DNA of 11,413 nt from Sulfitobacter sp. (GCA_024636405.1 JAGXHC010000063.1:1-11413); one strand, 5' to 3'. Shown: positions 1 to 7,893, numbered from the stretch's first letter. The notes: a model not told the origin generated them from the letters alone. Numbers and translations: made by a program.

Positions 1-1
1 C

Positions 2-106
2 GCCATACTCGATCGCATCGTCCACAACGCATACCGTCTCGAACTCGAGGGAGCGTCCATGCGCAAAACCATCGCCAAAATGGATGACGAAATGCCTCAA
101 ACCTGA
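2..106 (+). CDS. istB: IstB-like ATP-binding transposition helper, C-terminal fragment
   Basis: Thirty-four codons are open from the contig edge to a TGA at 104-106. The peptide begins AILDRIVHNAYRLELEG and then ASMRK, which closely matches the C-terminal end of IstB proteins, the AAA+ ATPase partner of the IstA transposase in IS21 elements. Only the end of the last region is present; the Walker motifs and the start are missing because the contig begins here. The tail after the SMRK segment is lysine- and acid-rich, as in the family. The call rests on this short match plus the IS21-type repeats just downstream, which support each other. Confidence 0.82.
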   Translation, partial: AILDRIVHNAYRLELEGASMRKTIAKMDDEMPQT

Positions 107-139
107 TACCCGAAACACGCTGCCTTACGGCAACGCGTC

Positions 140-206
140 ACAGGTGGCCGAATGCGTCGGAACAGGTGGCCGGATGTGATCGGAATGGGTGGCCGGATGT
201 TCCGGA
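140..206 (+). repeat. Three iterated terminal repeats of the IS21-family end
   Basis: Three tandem copies share the core GGTGGCCGRATG: 140-161, 162-184 and 185-206. Each is 22-23 bp and ends in CGGA. They lie between the istB stop codon and the inferred element boundary. Iterated repeats at the termini are a known property of IS21-family elements and are thought to be bound by IstA. The second and third copies share the exact core GGTGGCCGGATG, while the first has A in place of one G. Confidence 0.8.
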
Positions 207-213
207 ATATGCA

Positions 214-623
214 ACAAAGGCTTCCTTTTCGTCCAGATCATAATCCATCGCGTATTTGCGATAGGCAAAGGCAAGCCCCTCGCGCACCAATACCTGACCC
301 ATATCCACCCCCTGAACAACACAGCGCGCCACGATGCGCCCGTACCTGTCCCGGTCCAGCGGCGTACAAATCGCCTGCGCATTCTGATACCGGTCGCGGA
401 CCTGGCGGGTGGTCCAATCACCGCAGGCCCACGGCTGACCTTCATTGGTTTCGCAGGTCTGCCCGGCCTCCAGCGCGTCAATCCCGTGCAGGCGAATACG
501 TTCGCCGCCGACATCAAATGTATCGCCGTCGATCACGCGCACCCTACCCGCCACTGTCTGTGCTTCAGCAGTCCCGGACAGGAGCACCAGTATCAGGGCA
601 AAAGATGAACAAAGTCTTAACAT
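214..623 (-). pseudogene. Secreted SNase-like thermonuclease, truncated by IS21 insertion
   Basis: The intact part is a signal peptide followed by an SNase/TNase domain. Residues 1-21 (MLRLCSSFALILVLLSGTAE plus A) form a hydrophobic secretion signal. The domain then shows VIDGDTF (30-36) and IRLHGIDALEAG (43-54). R44, E52 and R96 are spaced exactly as Arg35, Glu43 and Arg87 of staphylococcal nuclease, and D34/D49 fit the calcium ligands, so the catalytic residues are all present. After about residue 137 (KEAFV) the sequence crosses into the IS21 terminus. Translation would continue through the IS repeats to a stop at 138-140, adding a foreign tail of about 24 residues in place of the native C-terminal helix. 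I chose the ATG at 623 because it opens directly into the signal peptide; a GTG at 644 is in frame. The gene lies 54 bp after betA on the same strand. It is probably inactive, though a folded, active truncate cannot be excluded. Confidence 0.85.
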
Positions 624-677
624 TTGGTTAATATTGCGCAGCACCCTGCCGTCGGCAATCCAAATCGTTAAGAGAGG

Positions 678-2336
678 TTAACGCTGCGCCACCTGCCAGT
701 TGGGATGCACCCAAGGTGCGTCATTGGCGCGCGGCAGCGGGTCCAGACCCAGAATATGATCCGACACCTTTTCACCGACCATGATCGAGGGCGCGTTGAG
801 ATTGCCGTTGGGGATGCGCGGAAAGATTGAGCTGTCCGCCACCCGCAAACCGCTGACGCCAATCACCCGCGCCTGCGGATCAACCACCGCATGCGGATCA
901 TCGGCCAATCCCATGCGGCAGGTTCCGCACGGATGATAGGCGCTCTCTGCGTGTTCCGCGATGAAACCATCCAGTTCGGCATCGCTTTGCACCGCCTCCC
1001 CCGGCTGGATCTCATGCTTCACGAAAGGCTTGAACGCCTCCTGCGCAAAAATCTCGCGGGTCAGGCGGATGCAGGTACGGAATTCTTCCCAGTCGCTGTC
1101 ATGAGACATGTAATTGAACCTGATCTCGGGATCGGCCAACGGATCTGCCGACCGCAAGGTAACCGCGCCGCGCGACCGCGACCGCATCGGCCCGACATGG
1201 GCCTGAAATCCGTGGCCTTCTGCGGCTGCCTTGCCGTCATATCGCACGGCGATGGGCAGGAAATGATACTGGATGTCCGGATAAGCCAGCCCCGGTGCCG
1301 AACGGATGAAGGCCGCGGATTCAAACTGATTGGATGCCCCCATGCCGCGTTTGGTGAACAGCCACTGCGCCCCGATCATCGCCTTGGACAACAGGTTCCA
1401 ATGCTTGAACAGCGTGATCGGCTGGCTCGCCGCCATCTGGATATAAAGCTCCAGATGATCCTGAAGGTTCGCCCCCACGCCGGGTCTGTCCGCAATGACA
1501 TCAATGCCATGCTCCGCCAGATGGGCGGCGGGACCGACGCCCGACAACATGAGCAACTTCGGCGAATTGATCGACGATGCGGCAAGTATCACCTCTGCCC
1601 CCGCGCCAATGATCTCGATCCGTCCGCCGCGCGTCACCTCGACGCCCACGGCACGCCCCTCTTTGATCACCACACGCCGCGCCTGCGCGCGGATGACGGT
1701 CACGTTTCCGGTCTTCTGTGCCGGGCGCAAATAGGCATTGGCGGCTGACCAGCGCCGCCCGTTCCAGACCGTCTGTTCCATTGGGCCAAAGCCTTCCTGC
1801 TGGGGCCCGTTATAATCATCCGTCACCTGATAACCGGCCTGCTGCCCGGCCTGCACAAAAGCATCAAACAATGGATTTTCACGCGGTCCCCGGCTGACAT
1901 GCAGCGGCCCGTCGGTGCCGCGCCAGTCCGGATCACCGCCATGGCCGCCGTCATGCCAGGTCTCCATACGCTTGAAATAGGGCAGCACGTCGGCAAAGGA
2001 CCAGCCACGCGCGCCCGCTTCCTCCCAATGGTCGTAATCCATTGCATGACCGCGCACATAGACCATGCCGTTGATCGACGACGACCCGCCAATCACCTTG
2101 CCGCGCGGACAGGCCAACCGCCGCCCCCCCAAATGCGGCTCGGGTTCTGTCCGAAAACCCCAGTCATACCGCTTCATGTTCATCGGATAACTCAGCGCGG
2201 CCGGCATCTGGATGAACGGCCCCATATCGGTCCCGCCGTGTTCGATCACGATGACCTTGCGGCCCGCCATTGCCAACCGATAGGCCACTGCACAACCCGC
2301 GCTGCCCGCCCCCACGATCACATATTCAGCATCCAT
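678..2336 (-). CDS. betA: Choline dehydrogenase (GMC oxidoreductase)
   Basis: BetA is an FAD-dependent glucose-methanol-choline oxidoreductase that oxidises choline to betaine aldehyde and passes electrons to the respiratory chain at the membrane. The 552-residue product has the usual family length (about 550). Visible features are the FAD dinucleotide-binding motif VGAGSAG (8-14), the GMC signature around [13 protein letters not shown] (78-90), the second signature near [16 protein letters not shown] (254-269), the active-site histidine H468 in [11 protein letters not shown] and the paired asparagine N512 in NGNLNAPS, 44 residues later as in choline oxidase. The C-terminus (PLPRAND...WQVAQR) resembles rhizobial BetA. 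I chose the ATG at 2336 because GAGGGG lies just upstream and the FAD motif follows at once; the reading frame extends further upstream but without homology. It is the last gene of betICBA, separated from betB by a 263-bp structured spacer. Confidence 0.95.
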   Translation of the reverse strand: MDAEYVIVGAGSAGCAVAYRLAMAGRKVIVIEHGGTDMGPFIQMPAALSYPMNMKRYDWGFRTEPEPHLGGRRLACPRGKVIGGSSSINGMVYVRGHAMDYDHWEEAGARGWSFADVLPYFKRMETWHDGGHGGDPDWRGTDGPLHVSRGPRENPLFDAFVQAGQQAGYQVTDDYNGPQQEGFGPMEQTVWNGRRWSAANAYLRPAQKTGNVTVIRAQARRVVIKEGRAVGVEVTRGGRIEIIGAGAEVILAASSINSPKLLMLSGVGPAAHLAEHGIDVIADRPGVGANLQDHLELYIQMAASQPITLFKHWNLLSKAMIGAQWLFTKRGMGASNQFESAAFIRSAPGLAYPDIQYHFLPIAVRYDGKAAAEGHGFQAHVGPMRSRSRGAVTLRSADPLADPEIRFNYMSHDSDWEEFRTCIRLTREIFAQEAFKPFVKHEIQPGEAVQSDAELDGFIAEHAESAYHPCGTCRMGLADDPHAVVDPQARVIGVSGLRVADSSIFPRIPNGNLNAPSIMVGEKVSDHILGLDPLPRANDAPWVHPNWQVAQR

Positions 2337-2370
2337 TTTCGGCCCCTCATTTTCGTGATTCTGCAAAGGG

Positions 2371-2414
2371 TCAAGGATGCCGCAGGCACCGTGCATCGCA
2401 CGGCTTGTCCTTGA
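2371..2414 (-). other. Hairpin in the betA leader
   Basis: An inverted repeat sits 35-78 bp before the betA start. The outer arms TCAAGGA (2371-2377) and TCCTTGA (2408-2414) pair perfectly. An internal perfect hairpin, CCGTGC-ATC-GCACGG (2389-2403), forms the tip. In the mRNA it lies just upstream of the betA ribosome-binding site. It has no U-tract on either strand, so it does not look like an intrinsic terminator. A role in RNA stability or translation control is my inference. Confidence 0.55.
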
Positions 2415-2444
2415 TGCTTTGGGGAATCGCATCTCAATATTGTC

Positions 2445-2483
2445 GAGGTGTCTTGAGCCACAGATTGTGGCCTCAAGCACCTC
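2445..2483 (-). other. Long bulged hairpin in the betB-betA spacer
   Basis: The arms are GAGGTG/CACCTC (2445-2450 with 2478-2483), CTTGAG/CTCAAG (2452-2457 with 2472-2477) and CCACA/TGTGG (2458-2462 with 2466-2470), closed by a three-base loop. There is one single-base bulge on each side (T2451, C2471). This gives about 17 paired bases, far more than expected by chance. It lies between betB and betA on the operon transcript. No T-run follows on the minus strand, so it is not a classical Rho-independent terminator. It could be a processing or 3'-protecting element for the upstream betICB message, or a mobile palindromic repeat. Confidence 0.6.
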
Positions 2484-2599
2484 TCAGCAAAACTCATCCC
2501 GTGCGCGCCACACACCACCACCAAGGCAAGGACGGGCTCACGCAGCAACACCCACCAAAAATGTCGTGCGCGTCAGCGCTCCTTTGGATCACGCCCACC

Positions 2600-4057
2600 T
2601 CAGAACGGCGCCTCAAGATCGCCCATCCGCACATATACCGACTTCAACTGGCTATAATGTTCGATTGCCGCACGCGAATTCTCGCGGCCCACACCTGAGT
2701 TTTTCGACCCGCCGAACGGCGCTTCGACAGGGGCATCATTGTAGGTGTTGATAAAGCAGGTTCCCGCCTCAAACCGTGCCGCGACCCGGTGCGCGCGGGA
2801 CAGATCGCGGGTAAAAACACCTGCGGCCAGACCAAATTCCGTGTCATTGGCCCGCGCAATCACATCATCCTCATCCTCGAAATCCAGCACGGCCATGACC
2901 GGCCCGAAAATCTCTTCGCGTGCGATGGCCATCGTGTCGGTCACATCGGCAAAGACGGTTGGCATCATGTAAAACCCACCCCGGTCCAGCCGCTCACCAC
3001 CATAGACCAGACGCGCGCCCTCGGCTTTGCCCTTGGCCACATATCCCAGCGCGATGTCCAATTGCCGCTGCGATACCATCGGGCCGAAATTTGTGTCTCG
3101 GTCCATCGGATCGCCTATCACCGCAGTCGCCAGTCGCGTCGCCAGACGCTCAAGGAAAATCTCCTTGATCTCGCGGTGCACAAAAACCCGCGTGCCATTG
3201 GAACAGACCTGCCCCGAACTATAAAAGTTCCCCAGGATCGCCCCGCTGACCGCGTTTTCGATATTGGCATCGTCAAAGACGATCATCGGGGATTTGCCGC
3301 CCAATTCCATCGTGACATGCTTGATCCCCGCTGCCGCCGCCGCATAGACCTTGCGGCCCGTCGGCACCGATCCGGTCAGTGACACCTTGTCCACGCGCGG
3401 ATCGCTGACCAGCGCGCCACCGACCTCGCCCATGCCCTGAACCACGTTGTAAAGCCCCGCGGGCAATCCCGCCTCGTGCAGGATCTCAGCCACTTTCAAT
3501 GCACATAGCGGCGTTGTCTCGGATGGCTTGAAGATGATCGCATTGCCGCAGGCCAGCGCCGGCGCACCTTTCCAGCAGGCAATCTGCGTCGGATAATTCC
3601 ACGCCCCGATCCCGACACACAGGCCCAGCGGTTCGCGCCGGGTATAGACCCAATCATCCCCAAGCTGGATATGTTCGCCCGTGAGTGTCGCCGCCATGCC
3701 GCCAAAATATTCCAGCGCGTCCGCCCCGCTGGTGGCATCCGCCACGGAGGTTTCCTGATAAGGTTTGCCGGTGTCCCATGTCTCCAGCACCGACAGATCA
3801 TGGTTGCGCTCGCGCATGATATCGGCGGCGCGGCGCAGGATACGGCCCCGCTGGGTGCCCGTCATCGCGGCCCATGCCCCTTGTGCTGCGCGCGCGGTCG
3901 TAATGGCCTGTTCGATGATCTGCGGGGTTGCTGCGTAAACCGTCGCGATCCGCGCGCCCGTTGCGGGATATATCACCTCGATCGGCGTGCCGACAGTATC
4001 TTCGACATAGGCACCATTGATGAAATGGCTGGCCTTGGGCTGGATATCATAGGGCAT
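2600..4057 (-). CDS. betB: Betaine aldehyde dehydrogenase
   Basis: BetB is an NAD(P)-dependent aldehyde dehydrogenase that oxidises betaine aldehyde to glycine betaine, the compatible solute, in the cytoplasm. The 485-residue product matches the family length and aligns in memory with Sinorhizobium BetB from its first residues ([15 protein letters not shown]). Catalytic features are N154 in GAWNYP, K177 in FKPSE, the cofactor-site SLTGS (226-230), the general base E251 in MELGGKSP and the nucleophile C285 in [10 protein letters not shown]. The EEIFGPV motif is at 381-387 and PFGGSKNSG at 447-455. I chose the ATG at 4057 because homologues start there; an in-frame ATG at 4099, only 6 bp after the betC stop, would add 14 residues ([14 protein letters not shown]) and has a GGGGA sequence about 10 bp upstream, so it remains possible. 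betB follows betC closely and is surely co-transcribed with it. Confidence 0.95.
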   Translation of the reverse strand: MPYDIQPKASHFINGAYVEDTVGTPIEVIYPATGARIATVYAATPQIIEQAITTARAAQGAWAAMTGTQRGRILRRAADIMRERNHDLSVLETWDTGKPYQETSVADATSGADALEYFGGMAATLTGEHIQLGDDWVYTRREPLGLCVGIGAWNYPTQIACWKGAPALACGNAIIFKPSETTPLCALKVAEILHEAGLPAGLYNVVQGMGEVGGALVSDPRVDKVSLTGSVPTGRKVYAAAAAGIKHVTMELGGKSPMIVFDDANIENAVSGAILGNFYSSGQVCSNGTRVFVHREIKEIFLERLATRLATAVIGDPMDRDTNFGPMVSQRQLDIALGYVAKGKAEGARLVYGGERLDRGGFYMMPTVFADVTDTMAIAREEIFGPVMAVLDFEDEDDVIARANDTEFGLAAGVFTRDLSRAHRVAARFEAGTCFINTYNDAPVEAPFGGSKNSGVGRENSRAAIEHYSQLKSVYVRMGDLEAPF

Positions 4058-4105
4058 CTTCAGAGCTTTCCTGGCGTCGTCGTACGTATTTCGAGGCATG
4101 CAAGT

Positions 4106-5614
4106 TCATTCCCCACGGGGAAAACGCTTGTTTTCTTCCAGCACATTCAAATCCATGTGGTTGCGCATGTATTGTTCAGACGCGAGGCGCAGAGGCTGGT
4201 AATCCCAGGGGTAATATCCCCCTTCGCGCAGCGCCTCATACACCACCCAGCGGCGGGCCTGTGACTTGCGCACATCAGCGTCAAAGCTTTCCAGATCCCA
4301 GCGCCCGGCGGCCTCCATCCGGAAGTGTTCCAGCGTCTGCGCATGTTCCGGGTCTTGTGCGAGGTCGGCCAATTCGTGCGGATCTGCCTCCAGATCGAAC
4401 AATTGTTCAGGATCGATGGCGCAATTCGTGTATTTCCAGCGCCCCTGCCGCAGCGCCACCAAGGGCGAATGCGATCCTTCGGCGGCGTATTCCATTGCCA
4501 CTGGTTCGCTGCGCGCCTTGCCCTGCCCCAGCGGCACCAGTGATGTGCCCGTGGTCCATTCCATCACCTCGTCCATGCTCACGCCTGCAAGGTCGCAAAG
4601 CGTCGGACAAACGTCGATGGTGCTGACCGGGGTTTCCACCAGCCCCGGCGTCAGCCCCGGCGCCGCAATCATCAGCGGCACGCGTGCAGAGCCTTCGTAA
4701 AAGGACATCTTGAACCACATCCCACGCTCCCCCAGCATATCGCCGTGGTCGCTGACAAAGACCACGATGGCCTCTTGCCGGGTGTCTTCCAGCGTTTGCA
4801 GCAGCGCGCCGATCTTGTCGTCAAGATAGGAGATATTGGCGAAATAGGCCTGCCGCGACCGGCGGACATCCTGATCCGAAATCGAGAAGTTCTCAGCGTC
4901 CATCGCTTTGTAAAGCCGCTGTGAATGGGGGTCGAGCGCATCAAACGGGATCGGTGCGACCTCAGGCTCCAGATGGGCGCAATCGTTATAGAGGTCCCAG
5001 TATTTGCGCCGCGCGACATAGGGATCATGCGGGTGTGTAAAGCTGACTGTGAGGCACCAGGGCCGGTCGTCCGCCGCGCGCGACAGATCGTAAAGCTTGC
5101 GGGTGGCATGATACGCAACTTCGTCGTCGTATTCCATCTGGTTGCTGATCTCGGCCACGCCGGCCCCCGTGACGGACCCCATATTGTGATACCACCAATC
5201 AATCCGCTCGCCCGGCTTGCGGTAATCGGGGGTCCAGCCGAAATCAGCCGGGTAGATGTCTGTGGTCAGGCGTTCCTCAAACCCATGAAGCTGGTCGGGA
5301 CCGACAAAATGCATCTTGCCCGAAAGACAGGTATGATAGCCCGCGCGCCGCAGATGGTGCGCATAGGTGGGGATGGAGGACGCAAATTCCGCCGCATTGT
5401 CATATACGCCGGTCGCTGAGGGCAGTTGTCCTGACATGAACGCCGCGCGTCCCGGCGCACAAAGCGGGCTTGCCGTATAGGCATTGCGAAACCGCGCCGA
5501 TCTTTTCGCCAATGCCTTGAGGTGCGGCGCGTGCAGCCAATCGGCCGGGCCGTCCGGAAACAGGGTTCCGTTAAGCTGGTCAACCATGAGAATGAGGATG
5601 TTGGGTTTCGTCAT
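4106..5614 (-). CDS. betC: Choline-sulfatase
   Basis: BetC hydrolyses choline-O-sulfate to choline and sulfate in the cytoplasm, supplying choline for BetA. The 502-residue product is near the length of the Sinorhizobium enzyme. The sulfatase signature CxPxR is present as CAPGR, with C52 the residue expected to be matured to formylglycine and R56 its partner. Metal and substrate residues seen are D12 and Q13 in MVDQLNG, K100 and H102 in SGKMHF, the HPHDPY segment (194-199), D289/H290 in SDHGDMLGERG, and K302. The C-terminal section (about 430-502, including RRWVVYEALREGGYYPWDYQ) is the choline-sulfatase-specific extension that separates this enzyme from aryl sulfatases. The start at 5614 overlaps the betI stop by 4 bp (ATGA), and AAGG sits 7 bp upstream. 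It requires a formylglycine-generating enzyme encoded elsewhere. Confidence 0.94.
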   Translation of the reverse strand: MTKPNILILMVDQLNGTLFPDGPADWLHAPHLKALAKRSARFRNAYTASPLCAPGRAAFMSGQLPSATGVYDNAAEFASSIPTYAHHLRRAGYHTCLSGKMHFVGPDQLHGFEERLTTDIYPADFGWTPDYRKPGERIDWWYHNMGSVTGAGVAEISNQMEYDDEVAYHATRKLYDLSRAADDRPWCLTVSFTHPHDPYVARRKYWDLYNDCAHLEPEVAPIPFDALDPHSQRLYKAMDAENFSISDQDVRRSRQAYFANISYLDDKIGALLQTLEDTRQEAIVVFVSDHGDMLGERGMWFKMSFYEGSARVPLMIAAPGLTPGLVETPVSTIDVCPTLCDLAGVSMDEVMEWTTGTSLVPLGQGKARSEPVAMEYAAEGSHSPLVALRQGRWKYTNCAIDPEQLFDLEADPHELADLAQDPEHAQTLEHFRMEAAGRWDLESFDADVRKSQARRWVVYEALREGGYYPWDYQPLRLASEQYMRNHMDLNVLEENKRFPRGE

Positions 5615-6186
5615 CTTCGCACCTTCAGAAGGAGATCCAGCGTGGAAAGCGCGCTGGCGCTGGCGTCTTGTGCCGTGGCAGCACCAGACAGGGCGGCACG
5701 CAGGTAAAGGCCGTCAATCAACGCCGCGAGGGTTTCGGCATCCGCGTCGGGCGTCGCACTGATCCCGCGCAACGCATGGGTCAGGTTGGACCGCAAACGC
5801 CGCTGGTAGATCCGCAGCAACCGCCGGGTGTCCGCGCTGGTGCGTGACGCGGCATAAAGCGTCATCCACGCGCTGACCGTCTGGGGCGCAAAGCAGGTCT
5901 CGTCGAAACTGGCGAGGATAATCGCTTCGGCGCGTTCGCGCTGTGTTGTGGCAAGGTCCAGACGCTTGCGCACCTGCACGCCGTATTCCGACAGGATATG
6001 GCGCATGGCGGCCAGAAAAATCTGATCCTTGCCGCCAAAGTAGTGATGCGCCAGCGCCGTGGACATCCCCGCGCGGCGCGCAATCTGGCCGACGGTCACA
6101 TCAAGCGACTGCGCGGCACCGATCTCTTCGATGGTGGCCTTGACCAGTGCAGAGCGGCGGATGGGTTCCATTCCGATCTTCGGCAT
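5611..6186 (-). CDS. betI: BetI, TetR-family choline-responsive repressor
   Basis: BetI represses the glycine betaine synthesis genes and is released by choline. The 191-residue product starts MPKIGMEPIRRSALVKATIE, very close to E. coli BetI (MPKLGMQSIRR...). The helix-turn-helix is at about 30-50 (VTVGQIARRAGMSTALAHHYF), followed by the TetR GGKDQIF segment. FDETCFAP and the C-terminal AALIDGLYLRAALSG are BetI-family hallmarks in the ligand-binding half. AGGA lies 10 bp upstream of the ATG. It is the first gene of the operon, translationally coupled to betC by an ATGA overlap. A palindrome matching the known BetI operator lies at 6233-6252, so the operon is probably autoregulated. Confidence 0.94.
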   Translation of the reverse strand: MPKIGMEPIRRSALVKATIEEIGAAQSLDVTVGQIARRAGMSTALAHHYFGGKDQIFLAAMRHILSEYGVQVRKRLDLATTQRERAEAIILASFDETCFAPQTVSAWMTLYAASRTSADTRRLLRIYQRRLRSNLTHALRGISATPDADAETLAALIDGLYLRAALSGAATAQDASASALSTLDLLLKVRR

Positions 6187-6218
6187 GAGGGAATCGTCCT
6201 TTCGCGGCTGACCGCGTC

Positions 6219-6248
6219 AGGATAGAGGACGCTTTATTGACCCGTCAA
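6219..6248 (-). promoter_or_regulatory. Predicted sigma-70 type promoter of betICBA
   Basis: Reading on the minus strand, TTGACG (-35, 6243-6248) and TATCCT (-10, 6219-6224) are separated by 18 bp. Transcription would start near 6212, giving a leader of about 26 bases before betI. The leader start contains a short GC-rich inverted repeat (CGCGG-CTGA-CCGCG, 6203-6216). The -35 element is inside the BetI operator, which gives a direct way to block RNA polymerase. This is a pattern match without experimental support. Confidence 0.5.
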
Positions 6249-6252
6249 TCAA
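6233..6252. promoter_or_regulatory. Predicted BetI operator
   Basis: The sequence TTTATTGACCCGTCAATCAA contains the perfect inverted repeat ATTGAC-CC-GTCAAT (6236-6249), with TTT/CAA flanks that are also nearly symmetric. As I recall it, the BetI consensus in proteobacteria is of the TTGATTG-ACGT-TCAATCAA type, and this site follows it closely. It overlaps the predicted -35 box 47 bp upstream of the betI start codon. Confidence 0.7.
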
Positions 6253-6263
6253 GAAAAGCCGTG

Positions 6264-7166
6264 TCAGACCTTGGTCTCGTTGCTGGTCGGGGTGACGGGC
6301 CGTTTCAGCATTGCCTCGCGCCAGGTGATAAAGATGACCGAGCCCAAGATCACGCAGCCGCCCAGAATGACCCAGACGTCCACCGCTTCATCAAAGAACA
6401 GCGCACCCAAAAGCGTCGCCCAGATCAGTTGGGTGAACGTGACAGGTTGGGTCACCGTGACCGGCGCCGCGGCAAACGCAAGCGTCATGGTGTAATGCCC
6501 CGCAGTCGCAAAGAAGGCGACACCGGCAAGTATCGTGATTTCCGTGGTTGTCGGCGTGATCCAGACCGGAAAGGCGGCGGGCGCCAGCCCCAGCGTGACG
6601 AAGATCGACATCATCGACACGATGACCGCTGGCTTGACCTCGTCCGACAACATCTTGGCCAGTAGATATGACCCGGCAAAAACCACCGCCGCAAACAGCA
6701 TCGCAATGTGGCCGGGGCTGACTTCGCGAAAACCGGGGCGCAGGATGATCACCGCCCCTGCCAAACCCATGATCACCGCTACGATCCGCCGCACAGCCAG
6801 CTTTTCACCCAGGAATAGCGCCGCCCCGACGGTCACGTAGATTGGCGCGAGATAATTCATTGCCGTGACTTCCGCGATCGGCAGGCGGGTCATGGCAAAA
6901 AACCACAAGATCACCCCCATGGCATGCAAAAAACCCCGCAATCCGAAAAGGCCCCATTGACGCCGCGACAGATGTGCATTGCGCAAGACACCCAGCGCAG
7001 GCAGCAGAAAAACCAGACCCATCGCATACCGCAGGAATGCAGCCTCTGCCGAAGGCAGGCGCGGCCCCATATACTTTACCAGCGCCGTCACCATGATAAA
7101 ACACAGTCCCGTCACCAGCATCCAGAATATGCCCGCGACGGGACGGTGAGGAAGCGCAGTTGCCAT
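6264..7166 (-). CDS. EamA/DMT-superfamily permease
   Basis: This 300-residue integral membrane protein has about ten hydrophobic segments arranged as two EamA repeats (roughly residues 10-145 and 155-285), the length and plan of drug/metabolite transporters. Typical features are the first helix ending in VTALVKYMG, AEAAFLRYAMG in helix 2, and the repeat-ending pairs VTAMNYLAPIYVTVGAALFL with GEK and VTFTQLIWATLLGALFF. These permeases usually export small metabolites, but the substrate cannot be read from sequence. I prefer the ATG at 7166 over an in-frame TTG at 7184; neither has a strong ribosome-binding site. It begins 37 bp after the LysE-type gene on the same strand, so the two are probably co-transcribed. 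It ends 77 bp before betI, but that operon has its own promoter. Confidence 0.88.
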   Translation of the reverse strand: MATALPHRPVAGIFWMLVTGLCFIMVTALVKYMGPRLPSAEAAFLRYAMGLVFLLPALGVLRNAHLSRRQWGLFGLRGFLHAMGVILWFFAMTRLPIAEVTAMNYLAPIYVTVGAALFLGEKLAVRRIVAVIMGLAGAVIILRPGFREVSPGHIAMLFAAVVFAGSYLLAKMLSDEVKPAVIVSMMSIFVTLGLAPAAFPVWITPTTTEITILAGVAFFATAGHYTMTLAFAAAPVTVTQPVTFTQLIWATLLGALFFDEAVDVWVILGGCVILGSVIFITWREAMLKRPVTPTSNETKV

Positions 7167-7203
7167 ATCCGGACACTTTCGCAAAGCGCCAGAAAGGACA
7201 AGG

Positions 7204-7800
7204 TCACATCAGCAGAAGTTTCACAGCAATTGCCCACATAATCAGCGCGATGCAGCCGTCCAGCACCTGCCAACTGCGGGGCCGGGCAAAGAGCGGTTGC
7301 AGCAGGCGCGCGCCGTAGCCAAGCGCGAAGAAGAAAACAAAGCTTGCCAGTATGGCGCCGATACCAAAAGCAAGCCGATCCGGGTACTGCGCCGACACCG
7401 ATCCGACAAGCACAAGCGTATCGAGATAGACATGCGGGTTCAGCCATGTGATCGCCAGCACCGTCAGCAATGTGCGTTTCAGGCTGCTGTCGGCATTGCC
7501 TTCGGCCTTCAACACGCTGCCCCCGCGCCAGGCCGCACGCGCATTGATAAAGCCGTACCAGATCAGAAATGCCGCCCCGCCAAAACGCATCGCGCGTTCA
7601 AGCCAGGGCATTGCCTGCGCCAGTGCGCCAAACCCCGCGACACCGGCCGCGATCAAGACAGCGTCCGATAACGCGCAGGCCAGGCAGACCCAGAACACAT
7701 GGAGCCGGCGCAAACCCTGCCGCAACACAAATGCATTCTGCGCCCCGATGGCAAGGATCAACGTCAGGCTGAGCGCAAAACCGGGTAAAAATGAGGTCAA
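7204..7800 (-). CDS. LysE/ArgO-family amino acid exporter
   Basis: This 198-residue protein of about six membrane segments matches the LysE superfamily, which exports basic or other amino acids. The diagnostic motif GAQNAFVLRQG is at 19-29, a conserved acidic position occurs in LSDAVLIAAG (44-53), and NPHVYLDT, the ArgO/LysE signature, is at 121-128. The likely substrate is lysine or arginine by family, not by proof. The start is unusual: the codon at 7800 is TTG, a TAA stop lies two codons upstream in frame, and no Shine-Dalgarno sequence precedes it. Family length and the distance to the GAQN motif still support this start. It leads a two-gene unit with the EamA permease. No LysR-type regulator, the usual divergent partner of lysE, is present, but a palindrome sits at 7894-7914. 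Confidence 0.88.
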   Translation of the reverse strand: MTSFLPGFALSLTLILAIGAQNAFVLRQGLRRLHVFWVCLACALSDAVLIAAGVAGFGALAQAMPWLERAMRFGGAAFLIWYGFINARAAWRGGSVLKAEGNADSSLKRTLLTVLAITWLNPHVYLDTLVLVGSVSAQYPDRLAFGIGAILASFVFFFALGYGARLLQPLFARPRSWQVLDGCIALIMWAIAVKLLLM

Positions 7801-7893
7801 TGTTTAATCAACGCGCAAATGCCGGGTCTGTCGCCCGTTTATGTTCAGATACAATGCATTACTCCTCACAGTTGTCTCATAACTTTAAGTAAA

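Larger units (their letters stand above)
1..213 (+). mobile_element. IS21-family insertion sequence, 3' end only
   Basis: This is the distal end of an IS21-family element: the last codons of istB, then a short non-coding tail with three iterated copies of a ~22-bp motif. Multiple terminal repeats of this kind are characteristic of IS21-family ends, where they serve as transposase-binding sites. IS21 elements end in 5'-TG...CA-3', and a CA occurs at 212-213, just where a nuclease gene on the minus strand loses its reading sense, so I place the boundary there (give or take a few bases). The transposase gene istA, most of istB, the other terminus and the target duplication lie outside the window. 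The contig stops inside the element, as expected if it is multicopy. Confidence 0.85.

Noticed and set aside
667..682. GTTAA-N6-TTAAC inverted repeat at the betA stop codon, as a terminator or operator
   Set aside because: The arms are five AT-rich bases with no T-tract beyond, so this is too weak to call.
891..1748. Long plus-strand open frame (285 codons) opposite betA
   Set aside because: It is antisense to a well-conserved enzyme, has no ribosome-binding site I can see, and its peptide is Arg/His-rich as expected from the reverse of high-GC coding sequence.
2318..2551. Minus-strand open frame of 77 codons in the betB-betA spacer
   Set aside because: It runs through both hairpins and into betA out of frame, and its composition is not protein-like.
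3671..4264. Plus-strand open frame spanning the betB-betC junction
   Set aside because: It is a reverse-strand shadow of two conserved genes with no recognisable protein features.
6264..6277. AGACC-TT-GGTCT repeat at the end of the EamA gene, as a terminator
   Set aside because: The loop would be too small unless the stem shrinks to four pairs, and the following TTTTC is short and distant.
7845..7867. Mini-ORF upstream of the LysE-type gene: GAGGAG then ATG-CAT-TGT-ATC-TGA, as a leader peptide
   Set aside because: Only four codons, no lysine or arginine codons, and the ribosome site is 2 bp from the ATG, too close for normal initiation. Probably chance.
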